Of a stretch of 13,518 nt of DNA, positions 1 to 7,072 are shown one piece after another. The stretch is from Leptolyngbya sp. SIO4C5 (GTDB lineage Bacteria > Cyanobacteriota > Cyanobacteriia > Phormidesmidales > Phormidesmidaceae): the NCBI GenBank assembly GCA_010671965.1, contig JAAHIC010000045.1:1-13518 (forward strand), written 5' to 3'. The notes beneath the pieces are model-generated. The model was not told the origin of the DNA. It saw nothing but the letters and a program-made list of their open reading frames with translations, and did no database searches. Position 1 is the first letter of the stretch; each line of letters begins with the position of its first letter. The position numbers and the translations under genes are program-made.

Positions 1-1
1 T

Positions 2-166
2 GCTGGGAACGTCAAAGGCTCCCAGCGATTAGCACATGCTGCCAGCGTAGCGGCAAGGGGCGATCAAAAAATCGCAGCAAGAACAGTAGCGGATAGATGG
101 TCAGGATCCGACCCATTTGGTAAGCCCCCATTGCCAAGAGCGCGGCTGGGAACGTCAAAGGCTCCC
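2..166. repeat. 22-bp direct repeat flanking an inverted segment
   Basis: An identical 22-base sequence occurs at 2-23 and at 145-166, in the same orientation. The right copy reads in frame as A-G-N-V-K-G-S, a conserved stretch of NhaP antiporters, so it is the native copy. The left copy runs into TCCCAGC (20-26), which is the reverse complement of GCTGGGA (145-151). The bases between (27-144) are therefore bounded by a 7-bp inverted repeat and lie backwards relative to the gene. This is the footprint of a local inversion, a template switch, or an assembly fold-back. Confidence 0.75.
27..144 (-). pseudogene. Inverted middle segment of the NhaP-type antiporter
   Basis: Read on the minus strand, this segment encodes A-L-L-A-M-G-A-Y-Q-M-G-R followed by ILTIYPLLFLLRFFDRPLPL and then RWQHVLIAG. 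This is the typical NhaP-family stretch ending in the conserved R-W-Q-H-V-L just before the Gly-Lys-Gly-Ser-Leu-Ser region. That next region is found at 145 on the plus strand, so this piece belongs directly upstream of it but is reversed. The minus reading stops at 12-14, soon after the left repeat. Turning 27-144 around would leave an open frame from position 1 through 687. It is not an independent gene. It could be a real inversion or an assembly artefact. Confidence 0.7.
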
Positions 167-687
167 TCTCGATGGCTCTAGCCATCAGCCTGCCGCTGAC
201 GCTACCGAATCGGCCTGAAGTCATTACCCTGGTGTTTAGCACCGTGTTAGTGTCTCTGGTGGGACAAGGGGTAAGCTTGCCGTGGCTGGTCAAACGACTG
301 CGCTTATCGACCCCCTCCGTCATTCGCCAACGCCTGGAAGCGCTGCAGCTCAATATGATCACGGCAAAAGCGGCCCAAGAGGAACTGCAGCATCTGTTGC
401 AGTTTGGCAGCTTGCCCAAGTCGCTGTATGAAGAGCTGTTTGCAACCTATCAAGCTCGTGTTGCGGCTTCCGAGCGAGAACTACGCGACTTCTATAACCA
501 GCGCCTGGCAGAGGGCATTAGCACCCTAGAAGAACAAAACTACCTCGACAGCACCCTGCGTCGTCTTTACTTAGCTGAAAAAGGTGCAATCAACGATGCC
601 TTACGTCAAGGCTTACTCTCCGATGAAGCCACTCAGGCGTATGTGCAATCGCTAAATGAGAAGCTGCTGTCTCTAAAAGATGATTAA
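145..687 (+). CDS. CPA1/NhaP-type cation:proton antiporter, C-terminal part (gene interrupted)
   Basis: This is the last membrane helices and cytoplasmic tail of a monovalent cation:proton antiporter (Na+ or K+ for H+) of the inner membrane. The frame reads A-G-N-V-K-G-S-L-S-M-A-L-A-I-S-L-P, matching the conserved GxxKGSLSMALALSLP region of NhaP proteins. It is followed by a hydrophobic helix (VITLVFSTVLVSLVGQGVSL) and about 125 charged residues, rich in Glu, Arg and Gln, that form the usual cytosolic tail. The frame is open only from 124, after stops at 94-96 and 121-123. A nominal ATG at 172 lies inside the conserved membrane region and is not a natural start. The missing preceding piece lies reversed at 27-144. 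As written the gene cannot give a working antiporter unless the junction is an assembly error. The stop overlaps the convergent TrkA-like gene by 4 bp. Confidence 0.8.
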   Translation, partial: AGNVKGSLSMALAISLPLTLPNRPEVITLVFSTVLVSLVGQGVSLPWLVKRLRLSTPSVIRQRLEALQLNMITAKAAQEELQHLLQFGSLPKSLYEELFATYQARVAASERELRDFYNQRLAEGISTLEEQNYLDSTLRRLYLAEKGAINDALRQGLLSDEATQAYVQSLNEKLLSLKDD

Positions 688-1364
688 GGGGAGCATAGCC
701 CCATAAAGTCGATTATTTGTCGGACGAGTTCAGGTTTTGTGACGGCTAAAATCGTCGAACCACTTTCTAGAACCGTGCTGCCATTGGGAATCACCAAATC
801 GGCATGGGGATGGGCCTGATAACCAATAACCAGAGTTCCACTGGGAAAGCGAGGGTCTTGGGCAATTTCAGCCAGGCTCCGCCCGACGATGTAGCATTCC
901 TTGGGAATACTCAGCTTGAGAACCTCAATCTGCCCTTGTTCAAAATGCATCATGGCATCGACTTGAGGATACTCGATGGCATTGACGACTCGGTTAATCG
1001 CCAGTTCCGTCGTGCTGATGATGTGGGTTGCTCCGGCGAGTTGATAAGGCTCAGCAAAATCGCGATCGCGCATTCGCACAACAACTTGGGAAACTTGGTA
1101 GTGCCTTGAAAGTGTCACCAGTGCCAGATTGAGGGCATCTTCTCGGAGGGCTGCGATGACAATATTGGCTTTGCCAATACCCGCCTCTAAGAGCGTCGTC
1201 GTATTGACGGCACTGCCCTCAAAAGCCATGACCCCAATTTTTTCGCGGGCATACTGACAGGCTGAAGCATCGGTATCGATGACGGCAACAGTGTGCCCCC
1301 TGTGTAGCAGCGTCTTGGCTAACTCCAACCCCATCATGCCCGCGCCCCCAATCAGAACGTACAA
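684..1364 (-). CDS. TrkA-like RCK protein (NAD-binding regulator of cation transport)
   Basis: A soluble protein of about 226 residues with the two-domain TrkA layout. The N-terminal Rossmann domain begins MYVLIGGAGMMG, giving GxGxxG, with an acidic residue ending strand 2 (AVIDTD). The C-terminal TrkA_C-type domain (about residues 130-225) includes KLSIPKECYIVGRSLAEIA. The family gates K+ or Na+ channels and transporters in response to NAD(H) or nucleotides. No membrane segment is present, so the pore partner must be encoded elsewhere. I chose a TTG start at 1364 because GGGAGG sits 5 bases upstream. A longer frame from another TTG at 1397 adds 11 residues but has no clear ribosome site. It follows the P-type ATPase by 70 bp on the same strand and converges with the broken antiporter. 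Confidence 0.85.
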   Translation of the reverse strand: MYVLIGGAGMMGLELAKTLLHRGHTVAVIDTDASACQYAREKIGVMAFEGSAVNTTTLLEAGIGKANIVIAALREDALNLALVTLSRHYQVSQVVVRMRDRDFAEPYQLAGATHIISTTELAINRVVNAIEYPQVDAMMHFEQGQIEVLKLSIPKECYIVGRSLAEIAQDPRFPSGTLVIGYQAHPHADLVIPNGSTVLESGSTILAVTKPELVRQIIDFMGLCSP

Positions 1365-1434
1365 AGGCACCTCCCGCTCAAATGTAGTTTTTTCCAAGTT
1401 TGGCTCTAGGGCCTAGATAGCCATAGCAGTCGAG

Positions 1435-4164
1435 TCACATATTACGACGGGGTGCATCAATCTGATTGACGAAAATTGCATAGGGCACCATCGGCACCAT
1501 CGGCAGCAGACAAATTAACCCCTGCCTCCAAGTTAGGGGTGCTGTTGCAAAGAGCGTATTCATCACGCCCCACTGACTAAATATCACTTGCAGTCCCACA
1601 GCTGCCAAAATGCCGCTGAGCAAGATGGGGGCATTGGCAATGGATGCCGATTTACGGCTGAGGAAATGCAGGAGGCTAGCCCCTAACTGGCTGATGCTCA
1701 GTAAGTAAATAATCCGGGCCGCGACCAGAGCTTGAATGGACATGGTGCGAGCGATCGCCACATCCCCCGTAGTCGCCTTGACCCACTCAAACATGCCAAA
1801 AATTAAAATCCAGTTAAAGAAGGAAACCGCCAGAATTCGGCGCAAGAGCCGCCCGGTCAGCAACGATTCTCCTGGATGGCGGGGCGGTTGCTGCATCAGG
1901 CCATTGGACTTGGGTTCAAAGGCGAGGGGCACCGTCATGGTAAGGGAGTTGATCATGTTCAACCAGAGCACCTGGAGGGAGAGAATGGGCAAATCCCTGG
2001 CCAGCAGGGCACTGATCAGAATGGTCATGGATTCTCCCCCGTTGACGGGCAGGAGAAAGGCGATCGCTTTCCGCAGGTTCTGGTAGACGGTGCGCCCTTC
2101 TTCTACCGCCGCTTCGATGGAGGCAAAGTTATCGTCAGTCAGCAGCATGTCAGCGGCTTCCCGCGCCACTTCGGTGCCGTTTTTGCCCATAGCAATGCCG
2201 ATGTCAGCCTGCTTCAGGGCCGGGGCATCGTTGACCCCGTCGCCGGTCATCGCCACGATGTTGCCCTTGAGCTGCAGGGTTTCCACCAGCCGCAGCTTCT
2301 GGGCCGGGGCGACCCTGGCAAACACATCCCCGTCGATAACGGCCTGGGCCAGTTGAGAATCGTCCATGGCCGCGAGCTGCTTACCCTCAAAGGCAAAGAC
2401 CCGATCGGCCTGGTGGATACCCATGCGATGAGCGATCGCCTCAGCCGTAGCAACGTGGTCGCCCGTGATCATCTTCACCTGGATGCCCGCAGACTGGCAG
2501 GCATGAACGGCGGCGATCGCCTCCGGGCGGGGCGGGTCAATCATGCCCTGCAACCCCAGAAACACCAGGCCCGACTGAATATCCTCGTGGTCGATGGCGT
2601 GATGGCGATCGCCCACCGTCTTACGAGCAAAGGCCAGCACTCGCAGCCCTTTAGCGGTCATGGCCGCAACCGCCTGCTCAATAGCGACCGGGTCTAGGGG
2701 CATTGACTGGCCCGATGCCGCCATGAGGTGGGAGCAGCGTCGCAACAGGGCCTCCACCGATCCTTTGACGTAAATGAGCCGAGGGAGGGCATCGTGCAGA
2801 GTCGCCATATACTGATATTCAGACTCAAAGGGAATGGAATCGAGCCGGGGCATTAAACTCGTCATTCTCGCCTGGTTCAGGTCTGCTTTCGCCGCTGCGG
2901 CAATCAAGGCCCCTTCCGTTGGGTCGCCCACAACCGTCCAGTAGTCTTCTTGCTTGAGCTGGCTATCGTTGCACAGCAAACCTGCCACCAGACATTCCCG
3001 CAAGGCATCCGGTAACTGATCTGCCAAAAAACAGTTATCGGCGGCATCGCCGGACCCCAGACCGATCTCTCCCTTGGGACTATAGCCGCTGCCGCTGACC
3101 TGGTAGGTCTGTTCCCCGGCGTAAATAGCCTGTACGGTCATCTGGTTTTCAGTCAGGGTGCCGGTTTTGTCGGAACAGATCACCGTAGCGCTGCCCAGGG
3201 CTTCCACAGCGGGCAGCTTGCGGATGATGGCATGGCGACGGGCCATGCGGTTGACGCCGATGGCTAGGGTAATAGTTACCACAGCGGGCAGCCCTTCAGG
3301 GATGGCACTCACCGCTAAAGCCACCGCCGCTTCAAACATGTACTCCCAGGATTCTCCCTGGCCCAGACCAATAGCAAAGGTGAGGGTGGCCAGGGTCAAG
3401 ATGCAGTAGAGCAGGGTGCGGCTGAATGCTGCAAACTTACGGGTCAGGGGAGTTGTCAGATTGACCCGCTGCTCCATAGACTGGGAAATCTGGCCGACCT
3501 CGGTGGCCCCTGCCGTTGCCACCACCAGTCCCGTACCCTGACCAAAGGTGGTAAAGCTACCGGCGTAGGCCATGTTAGTCCGCTCAGCCAGGGGCGTTTC
3601 TGGCGGCAGCGGCTGAACGGATTTCTCCACCGGCACGGATTCTCCGGTCAGGGCAGATTCATCCACCTGGAGATTCCGAGATTTCAGCAGCCGCAGATCG
3701 GCTGGCACCTTGTCGCCTGAGGACAGCAGTACAATATCCCCAGGTACCAGATCCTGGGACTGCACCCGCAGCATCTGTCCGCCTCTAAGAACGGTAGTTT
3801 CGGTAGTGACGGCTTTGGCCAGGGAGGCGATCGCGCCTTCGGCTTTGGCTTCCTGCACGTAGCCGATGATGGCGTTGATCACCATCACGCCCCAAATCAC
3901 TGCCGCATTGGTCCAGGAGCCCAAAAATGCTTTCACCGCTCCCGCCAGCAGCAGGATGTAGAGCAGCGGCTGATGAAACTGCAGCAAAAACCTCAGCCAG
4001 GCGGGTTTTCCCGGTTTAACGGGCAGCTCGTTCCAGCCATAAACTTCGTAGCGGTTGGCGACTGCTTCGGCGGTCAGCCCTGAGTTCAGGTCGGTCTTGA
4101 GTTGTTCGGCAATCTGATCAATGGAGTACTGGTGGTAGGGCCGCGAACTTGCTTCAGCCAGCAT
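1435..4164 (-). CDS. Type II P-type cation-transporting ATPase
   Basis: An inner-membrane ion pump of about 909 residues. Seen in order (909-residue numbering): N-terminal cation-ATPase domain, helices 1-2, TGES of the actuator (173-176), PEGLP in helix 4 (from 289), the phosphorylated Asp332 in SDKTGTLTEN, KGSVE of the nucleotide domain (from 467), GDGVND (641-646), then six C-terminal helices. Helix 5 has NGGE (708-711), matching the Ca2+-site Asn and Glu of SERCA. Helix 6 reads LWLNMINSLTMT, with Asn and Ser where SERCA has Thr and the key Asp. It therefore groups with CtpF-like bacterial pumps, and a calcium label would be unsafe. An ATG at 4179 is also in frame, but ATG 4164 has GGAGG five bases upstream. 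That start overlaps the kinase stop by 11 bp, suggesting translational coupling. Confidence 0.93.
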   Translation of the reverse strand: MLAEASSRPYHQYSIDQIAEQLKTDLNSGLTAEAVANRYEVYGWNELPVKPGKPAWLRFLLQFHQPLLYILLLAGAVKAFLGSWTNAAVIWGVMVINAIIGYVQEAKAEGAIASLAKAVTTETTVLRGGQMLRVQSQDLVPGDIVLLSSGDKVPADLRLLKSRNLQVDESALTGESVPVEKSVQPLPPETPLAERTNMAYAGSFTTFGQGTGLVVATAGATEVGQISQSMEQRVNLTTPLTRKFAAFSRTLLYCILTLATLTFAIGLGQGESWEYMFEAAVALAVSAIPEGLPAVVTITLAIGVNRMARRHAIIRKLPAVEALGSATVICSDKTGTLTENQMTVQAIYAGEQTYQVSGSGYSPKGEIGLGSGDAADNCFLADQLPDALRECLVAGLLCNDSQLKQEDYWTVVGDPTEGALIAAAAKADLNQARMTSLMPRLDSIPFESEYQYMATLHDALPRLIYVKGSVEALLRRCSHLMAASGQSMPLDPVAIEQAVAAMTAKGLRVLAFARKTVGDRHHAIDHEDIQSGLVFLGLQGMIDPPRPEAIAAVHACQSAGIQVKMITGDHVATAEAIAHRMGIHQADRVFAFEGKQLAAMDDSQLAQAVIDGDVFARVAPAQKLRLVETLQLKGNIVAMTGDGVNDAPALKQADIGIAMGKNGTEVAREAADMLLTDDNFASIEAAVEEGRTVYQNLRKAIAFLLPVNGGESMTILISALLARDLPILSLQVLWLNMINSLTMTVPLAFEPKSNGLMQQPPRHPGESLLTGRLLRRILAVSFFNWILIFGMFEWVKATTGDVAIARTMSIQALVAARIIYLLSISQLGASLLHFLSRKSASIANAPILLSGILAAVGLQVIFSQWGVMNTLFATAPLTWRQGLICLLPMVPMVPYAIFVNQIDAPRRNM

Positions 4165-5164
4165 CACAACCTCCAGCATAAGTTCTTGGCATGAGGAATA
4201 CGTGGGAGTCTAAGAACTGAGCCACATCCTGGGGCGTAGGCTGGGCCGCGATCGCCCCCGGCTTCATCGTCGTCAGCGCCCCCACTGCACTGGCATAGCG
4301 CAAAATCTCCGCCAGCTTGTCAGCAACTTGCAGGCTGTCCCAGCCTTGCTGGCCAAGCTGATGCAGAAAACCCGCCAAAAACGCATCTCCGGCCCCCGTG
4401 GTGTCAATGCTGTCAACAGCAAAAGCCGGGAGGGAAATGCTGTGGTGCTGAGTGGTGCAGGTGCTGCCATTGCCGCCATCGGTCAGCAGCACGGCCTGCA
4501 AGTTAGGAAACTGCTGGCATATTTCACCAGTAGAGTCGGTATTGAGTAGCCACTGGGCTTCTTCAAGAGAAAGTTTGAGTAAATCAGCCGCCGGCAAAAA
4601 GGCTCGGATGGTTTTAGGGGCGATCGCTGCGTCAGGCCAGAACACTGAACGCCAGTTCAAATCAATCACAATTTTCGTACCAGTCTGCTGAGCCTGGTCG
4701 CGGGCTCGCTCCATTGCTTGGGCGGTGGTCGGATAGGCCAGTCCCAACGTGCCCATCACCAAATAGCCCACGCCGGTGAAGTCGATGGCGTCAATCCACT
4801 CCGGGGAGAGATGGGCATCAGCGAAGGCGGAGGGGTCTGGGCTGCTAAAGCCAATAAACGTGCGATCGCCGGTTTCATCTCGCTCCACCAGCACGATGCG
4901 AGTCGGCGCATCCGCGTATCGCTGGATCTGGCACGCGACGCCCTGATCTTGCAAAACCTGAATCAGCCAGTCACCCAGGTCGTCTTTGCCCAAGCAGCTC
5001 ACCATGCGGGTGGGGGTGCCTAGTTTGGCGATCGCAGTAGCAACGTTAGCCGGTGCTCCACCAGGGTAATCGGTCCACTTTTCTACATCCTTTTGAGGAT
5101 TTTTACTAACCTCAAAGAGGCGATCGATTAAGCATTCTCCCAGGCAAATCACGGATTCTGTCAT
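4154..5164 (-). CDS. PfkB-family carbohydrate kinase, probable fructokinase
   Basis: A cytosolic ribokinase-fold sugar kinase of 336 residues, a normal length. It shows the N-terminal PfkB signature GGAPANVATAIAKLG (35-49), the fructokinase-like DLNWRSVFW (about 168-176), and the anion-hole and catalytic signature DTTGAGDAFLAGF (254-266, catalytic base Asp260). Fructokinases convert fructose to fructose 6-phosphate with ATP. This is the step needed after a mannitol 2-dehydrogenase, and such an enzyme is encoded at 11833-13332. The ATG at 5164 has TAGGAG six bases upstream. The gene leads a minus-strand group with the P-type ATPase and the TrkA-like protein. Family membership is clear. Fructose as substrate is inferred from motif and context, and another ketohexose or 2-keto-3-deoxygluconate cannot be excluded. 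Confidence 0.88.
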   Translation of the reverse strand: MTESVICLGECLIDRLFEVSKNPQKDVEKWTDYPGGAPANVATAIAKLGTPTRMVSCLGKDDLGDWLIQVLQDQGVACQIQRYADAPTRIVLVERDETGDRTFIGFSSPDPSAFADAHLSPEWIDAIDFTGVGYLVMGTLGLAYPTTAQAMERARDQAQQTGTKIVIDLNWRSVFWPDAAIAPKTIRAFLPAADLLKLSLEEAQWLLNTDSTGEICQQFPNLQAVLLTDGGNGSTCTTQHHSISLPAFAVDSIDTTGAGDAFLAGFLHQLGQQGWDSLQVADKLAEILRYASAVGALTTMKPGAIAAQPTPQDVAQFLDSHVFLMPRTYAGGCDAG

Positions 5165-5241
5165 TGTTAACTCCTATCTAGGTTCTCATCTTCCAAGCTG
5201 CTGCAATAGACTGCCATTGGTTCTCTCTGCGATTTAGTCAG

Positions 5242-5270
5242 GTTGTAGCGGTCGCTTCCTTGCTAGTAAA
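5242..5270 (-). promoter_or_regulatory. Candidate sigma70-type promoter for the fructokinase operon
   Basis: On the minus strand, TTTACT (5270-5265) and TACAAC (5247-5242) are separated by 17 bases. Each matches four of six consensus positions. The site lies about 80 bases upstream of the kinase ATG at 5164. This is a sequence match only, and other start points in the gap are possible. Confidence 0.3.
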
Positions 5271-5334
5271 CTCTGTCATCAGTTTGCCGCAACGACCAGG
5301 ATTATGGCGGAGGATGTTAAGCCTACGCCAACAG

Positions 5335-5346
5335 TTTGTAAACAAA
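5335..5346. promoter_or_regulatory. Short inverted repeat upstream of the toxin-antitoxin pair
   Basis: TTTGT-AA-ACAAA forms a 12-bp palindrome 47 bases before the antitoxin ATG. Type II antitoxins usually repress their own operon by binding such palindromes, so it could be an operator. The repeat is short and AT-rich and could be chance. Confidence 0.25.
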
Positions 5347-5393
5347 ATAAACCGCTAAACTGACTATGAGGACGGGGCTAGCCAGAGGTGAAT

Positions 5394-5630
5394 ATGCTGG
5401 AATTTGAACGACTGAGGCAAGATATTCAATCACTCCCTGACGAAGCCCAACAACTACTAACCGATTTTGTTGCTTTTTTGAAGCAGCGTTATCAAGCTAC
5501 TTCTCTAGAAGAGAACCATTCCACCTTAGATTTGGATAACTCTCCCTTCGTCGGCATGTGGAGCGATCGCCCTGAAATGCAGGATAGTACTCAATGGGTT
5601 AAACAGATTCGTCAGCAGCATTGGAGCTAG
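5394..5630 (+). CDS. VapB-like antitoxin (DUF2281 type)
   Basis: A small protein of 78 residues. The N-terminal half (MLEFERLRQDIQSLPDEAQ, then LLTDFVAFLKQRY) matches the DUF2281-type pattern of a helix, 'LPxEAQ' and 'DFVxFLKxR'. The C-terminal half ends in PFVGMWSDRPEM and a WVKQIRQQHW tail, common in cyanobacterial antitoxins that cover a PIN-domain toxin. The gene lies five bases ahead of such a toxin. I chose ATG 5394 because GAGG (5385-5388) sits five bases upstream. An in-frame GTG at 5388 would be inside that ribosome site. Base composition is more AT-rich than in the flanking operons, as expected for a mobile module. The antitoxin role rests on pairing and motif, and the DNA-binding mode is not evident. 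Confidence 0.85.
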   Translation: MLEFERLRQDIQSLPDEAQQLLTDFVAFLKQRYQATSLEENHSTLDLDNSPFVGMWSDRPEMQDSTQWVKQIRQQHWS

Positions 5631-5635
5631 CCAAA

Positions 5636-6022
5636 GTGACACGACTTCTGGTTGATACCGACATTTTGATCGATATTGCCAATCGAGATGAAACAGCTAT
5701 CAATCGTCTTAAAGCAGAAAGTCAACAGGGTCCTTTAGCAATCTCTTCAATCACAGTTATGGAGTTAATTGTGGGTTGCCGCAATAAGCAAGAGCAAAAC
5801 CAGCTAGAGGACTTTCTAGCTCAATTTCAAGTGATTGCTCTTGATGGCAAAGTCTCAACGCAGGCGATCGCTCTGCTCAAAAATTATTGCCTTAGCCATG
5901 GGCTGTTGATTGCCGATGCTTTGATTGCAGCAACGGCGATCGCAAACAACATTGCACTGCTCAGCAAAAACCAGCGCGACTTCCGCTTTATACAAGAGCT
6001 AGAACTTTTGGCTTATCCTTAA
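5636..6022 (+). CDS. vapC: PIN-domain ribonuclease toxin, VapC family
   Basis: A 128-residue PIN-domain protein, the usual VapC length. The acidic metal-binding residues are visible: Asp7 and Asp9 in LLVDTDILIDI, Glu43 in ITVMELIVG, Asp94 in GLLIADALIAATA, and Asp115 in LLSKNQRDFRFI. VapC toxins are Mg2+-dependent endoribonucleases that cut tRNA or rRNA and are neutralised by a VapB partner, here the gene ending five bases upstream. GTG at 5636 is the best start because GGAG (5623-5626) lies nine bases before it. A TTG at 5621 would add five residues and overlap the antitoxin. All catalytic acids are present, so the toxin looks intact. It ends eight bases before the convergent SorC-type gene. 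Confidence 0.9.
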   Translation: MTRLLVDTDILIDIANRDETAINRLKAESQQGPLAISSITVMELIVGCRNKQEQNQLEDFLAQFQVIALDGKVSTQAIALLKNYCLSHGLLIADALIAATAIANNIALLSKNQRDFRFIQELELLAYP

Positions 6023-6030
6023 GCTAGAAG

Positions 6031-6993
6031 TCAAGCTTGATCCAACATAGCTTCAGCAGCGGCTTCATCAGTAATCAGCCCTGTAATTAACTGACCCCGC
6101 AGGGCGGCTCGAATAGCTTCGGCTTTGCCGAGCCCCCCGGCGACGCCAATGGTGGATTTCTGAGCGGGTTGTTCTAAGGGCAAGCTGGCAACCCGAGCAT
6201 TGCTGCCTTTTTTCAGCAAATTTCCCCGGGTATCGAAGGCCCAACCAGCAATTTCGCCAATCGCCCCTAGATCAATCAGTTCGGTCAGTTCTTCGTCATT
6301 GATGAAGCCATCCTCATGTAGGGGCGAGTTCCAAGCGATGTGACTAATGCCGACAAAGGTGACTTTGGCCTGCTTGGCTAGCGATTTAACCGCCATAAAC
6401 GCTTGCTGCGTCTGCAACAAGTCGCGTTCCTCAGCACTGGTGGCCACTGCCGGGACCGGCAGTGGATAGGCTTGCGAGCCGATCTGCTCAGACAGGTGCA
6501 TGACCACCTCGTAGCGCCCCGCCAAACCATAGTGAGACATGTTGCCCACAATTGAGACAACTTTATGCTGGGGTTGATTCATAGAAGGGATTTGATCCAC
6601 AGCGGCCCGCAGGGTACGGCCTGAGGAAAAGGCTAGGATAGAGGGCGTTTTTGCTACGAGATAGTTCTCTAAATAGGTTGCTGCGCAGACCCCCAAGCTG
6701 CTGTAAGGGGGGGCACCATTGGCTGAACTGGGGACAACCTCACAGAGAGAAAGGGCAAACTTGTCGCGTAGCGCTTCGGCCAGGACAATACACTGGCTGA
6801 GGGGATGATCGAGCCGAAACTTGATTAGTTTTTCGCTGACAGCCAGAGCCACCAGGCGTTGGGCGGCTTGTCGCGACACATTGAGCTTCGTAGCAATCTC
6901 TTCCTGGGTATTCCCCGCGATGTAGTAGAGCCAAGCAGCATGGGCTGCCTGGTCGAGTTTGCGATCGCGCTTTTCTACGTTAGGTTCTCCCAT
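6031..6993 (-). CDS. SorC-family sugar-responsive transcriptional regulator
   Basis: A 320-residue DNA-binding regulator of usual SorC length. The N-terminal helix-turn-helix covers about residues 16-60 (AAWLYYIAGNTQEEIATKL, then NVSRQAAQRLVALA). The rest is the SorC sugar-phosphate-binding domain, with LAFSSGRTLRAAVDQI, VVSIVGNMS, TFVGISHIAW and a C-terminal GVAGGLGKAEAIRAAL that is characteristic of the family. SorC-type proteins control sugar or polyol operons and respond to a phosphorylated sugar. GAGG six bases before ATG 6993 supports the start. The gene diverges from the polyol transporter operon, and a near-perfect 18-bp palindrome lies 47 bases upstream of it, with a sister site next to the operon. 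Autoregulation and control of the transporter are therefore likely but inferred. Confidence 0.9.
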   Translation of the reverse strand: MGEPNVEKRDRKLDQAAHAAWLYYIAGNTQEEIATKLNVSRQAAQRLVALAVSEKLIKFRLDHPLSQCIVLAEALRDKFALSLCEVVPSSANGAPPYSSLGVCAATYLENYLVAKTPSILAFSSGRTLRAAVDQIPSMNQPQHKVVSIVGNMSHYGLAGRYEVVMHLSEQIGSQAYPLPVPAVATSAEERDLLQTQQAFMAVKSLAKQAKVTFVGISHIAWNSPLHEDGFINDEELTELIDLGAIGEIAGWAFDTRGNLLKKGSNARVASLPLEQPAQKSTIGVAGGLGKAEAIRAALRGQLITGLITDEAAAEAMLDQA

Positions 6994-7040
6994 CTCTTAC
7001 CTCGAAGCTAAACAATCATTGCCCTCTCAGAAAATTTTAT

Positions 7041-7058
7041 GTTGAGTATATCCTCAAC
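7041..7058. promoter_or_regulatory. Candidate SorC-type operator, regulator side
   Basis: GTTGAGTATATCCTCAAC is an 18-bp palindrome with one mismatched pair. Its core TTGAG-N6-CTCAA is shared exactly with the site at 7336-7351. It lies 47 bases before the regulator ATG, and a TAAAAT box follows it on the minus strand. This placement suits autoregulation. Confidence 0.6.
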
Positions 7059-7072
7059 GAAAGAAAAACTGC

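Noticed and set aside
12..419. Open frame of 135 codons on the minus strand at the window start
   Set aside because: Only the part from 27 to 144 has family resemblance. The rest is the complement of the antiporter coding sequence. It is treated as an inverted fragment and not as a gene.
1876..2697. 273-codon plus-strand frame inside the P-type ATPase
   Set aside because: It lies wholly opposite a gene with every catalytic motif intact, and its translation shows no family signature.
6021..6038. AAGCT/AGCTT inverted repeat between the convergent toxin and regulator genes, considered as a terminator
   Set aside because: The stem is only five weak pairs with no T-run on either strand, and it extends into the regulator coding sequence.
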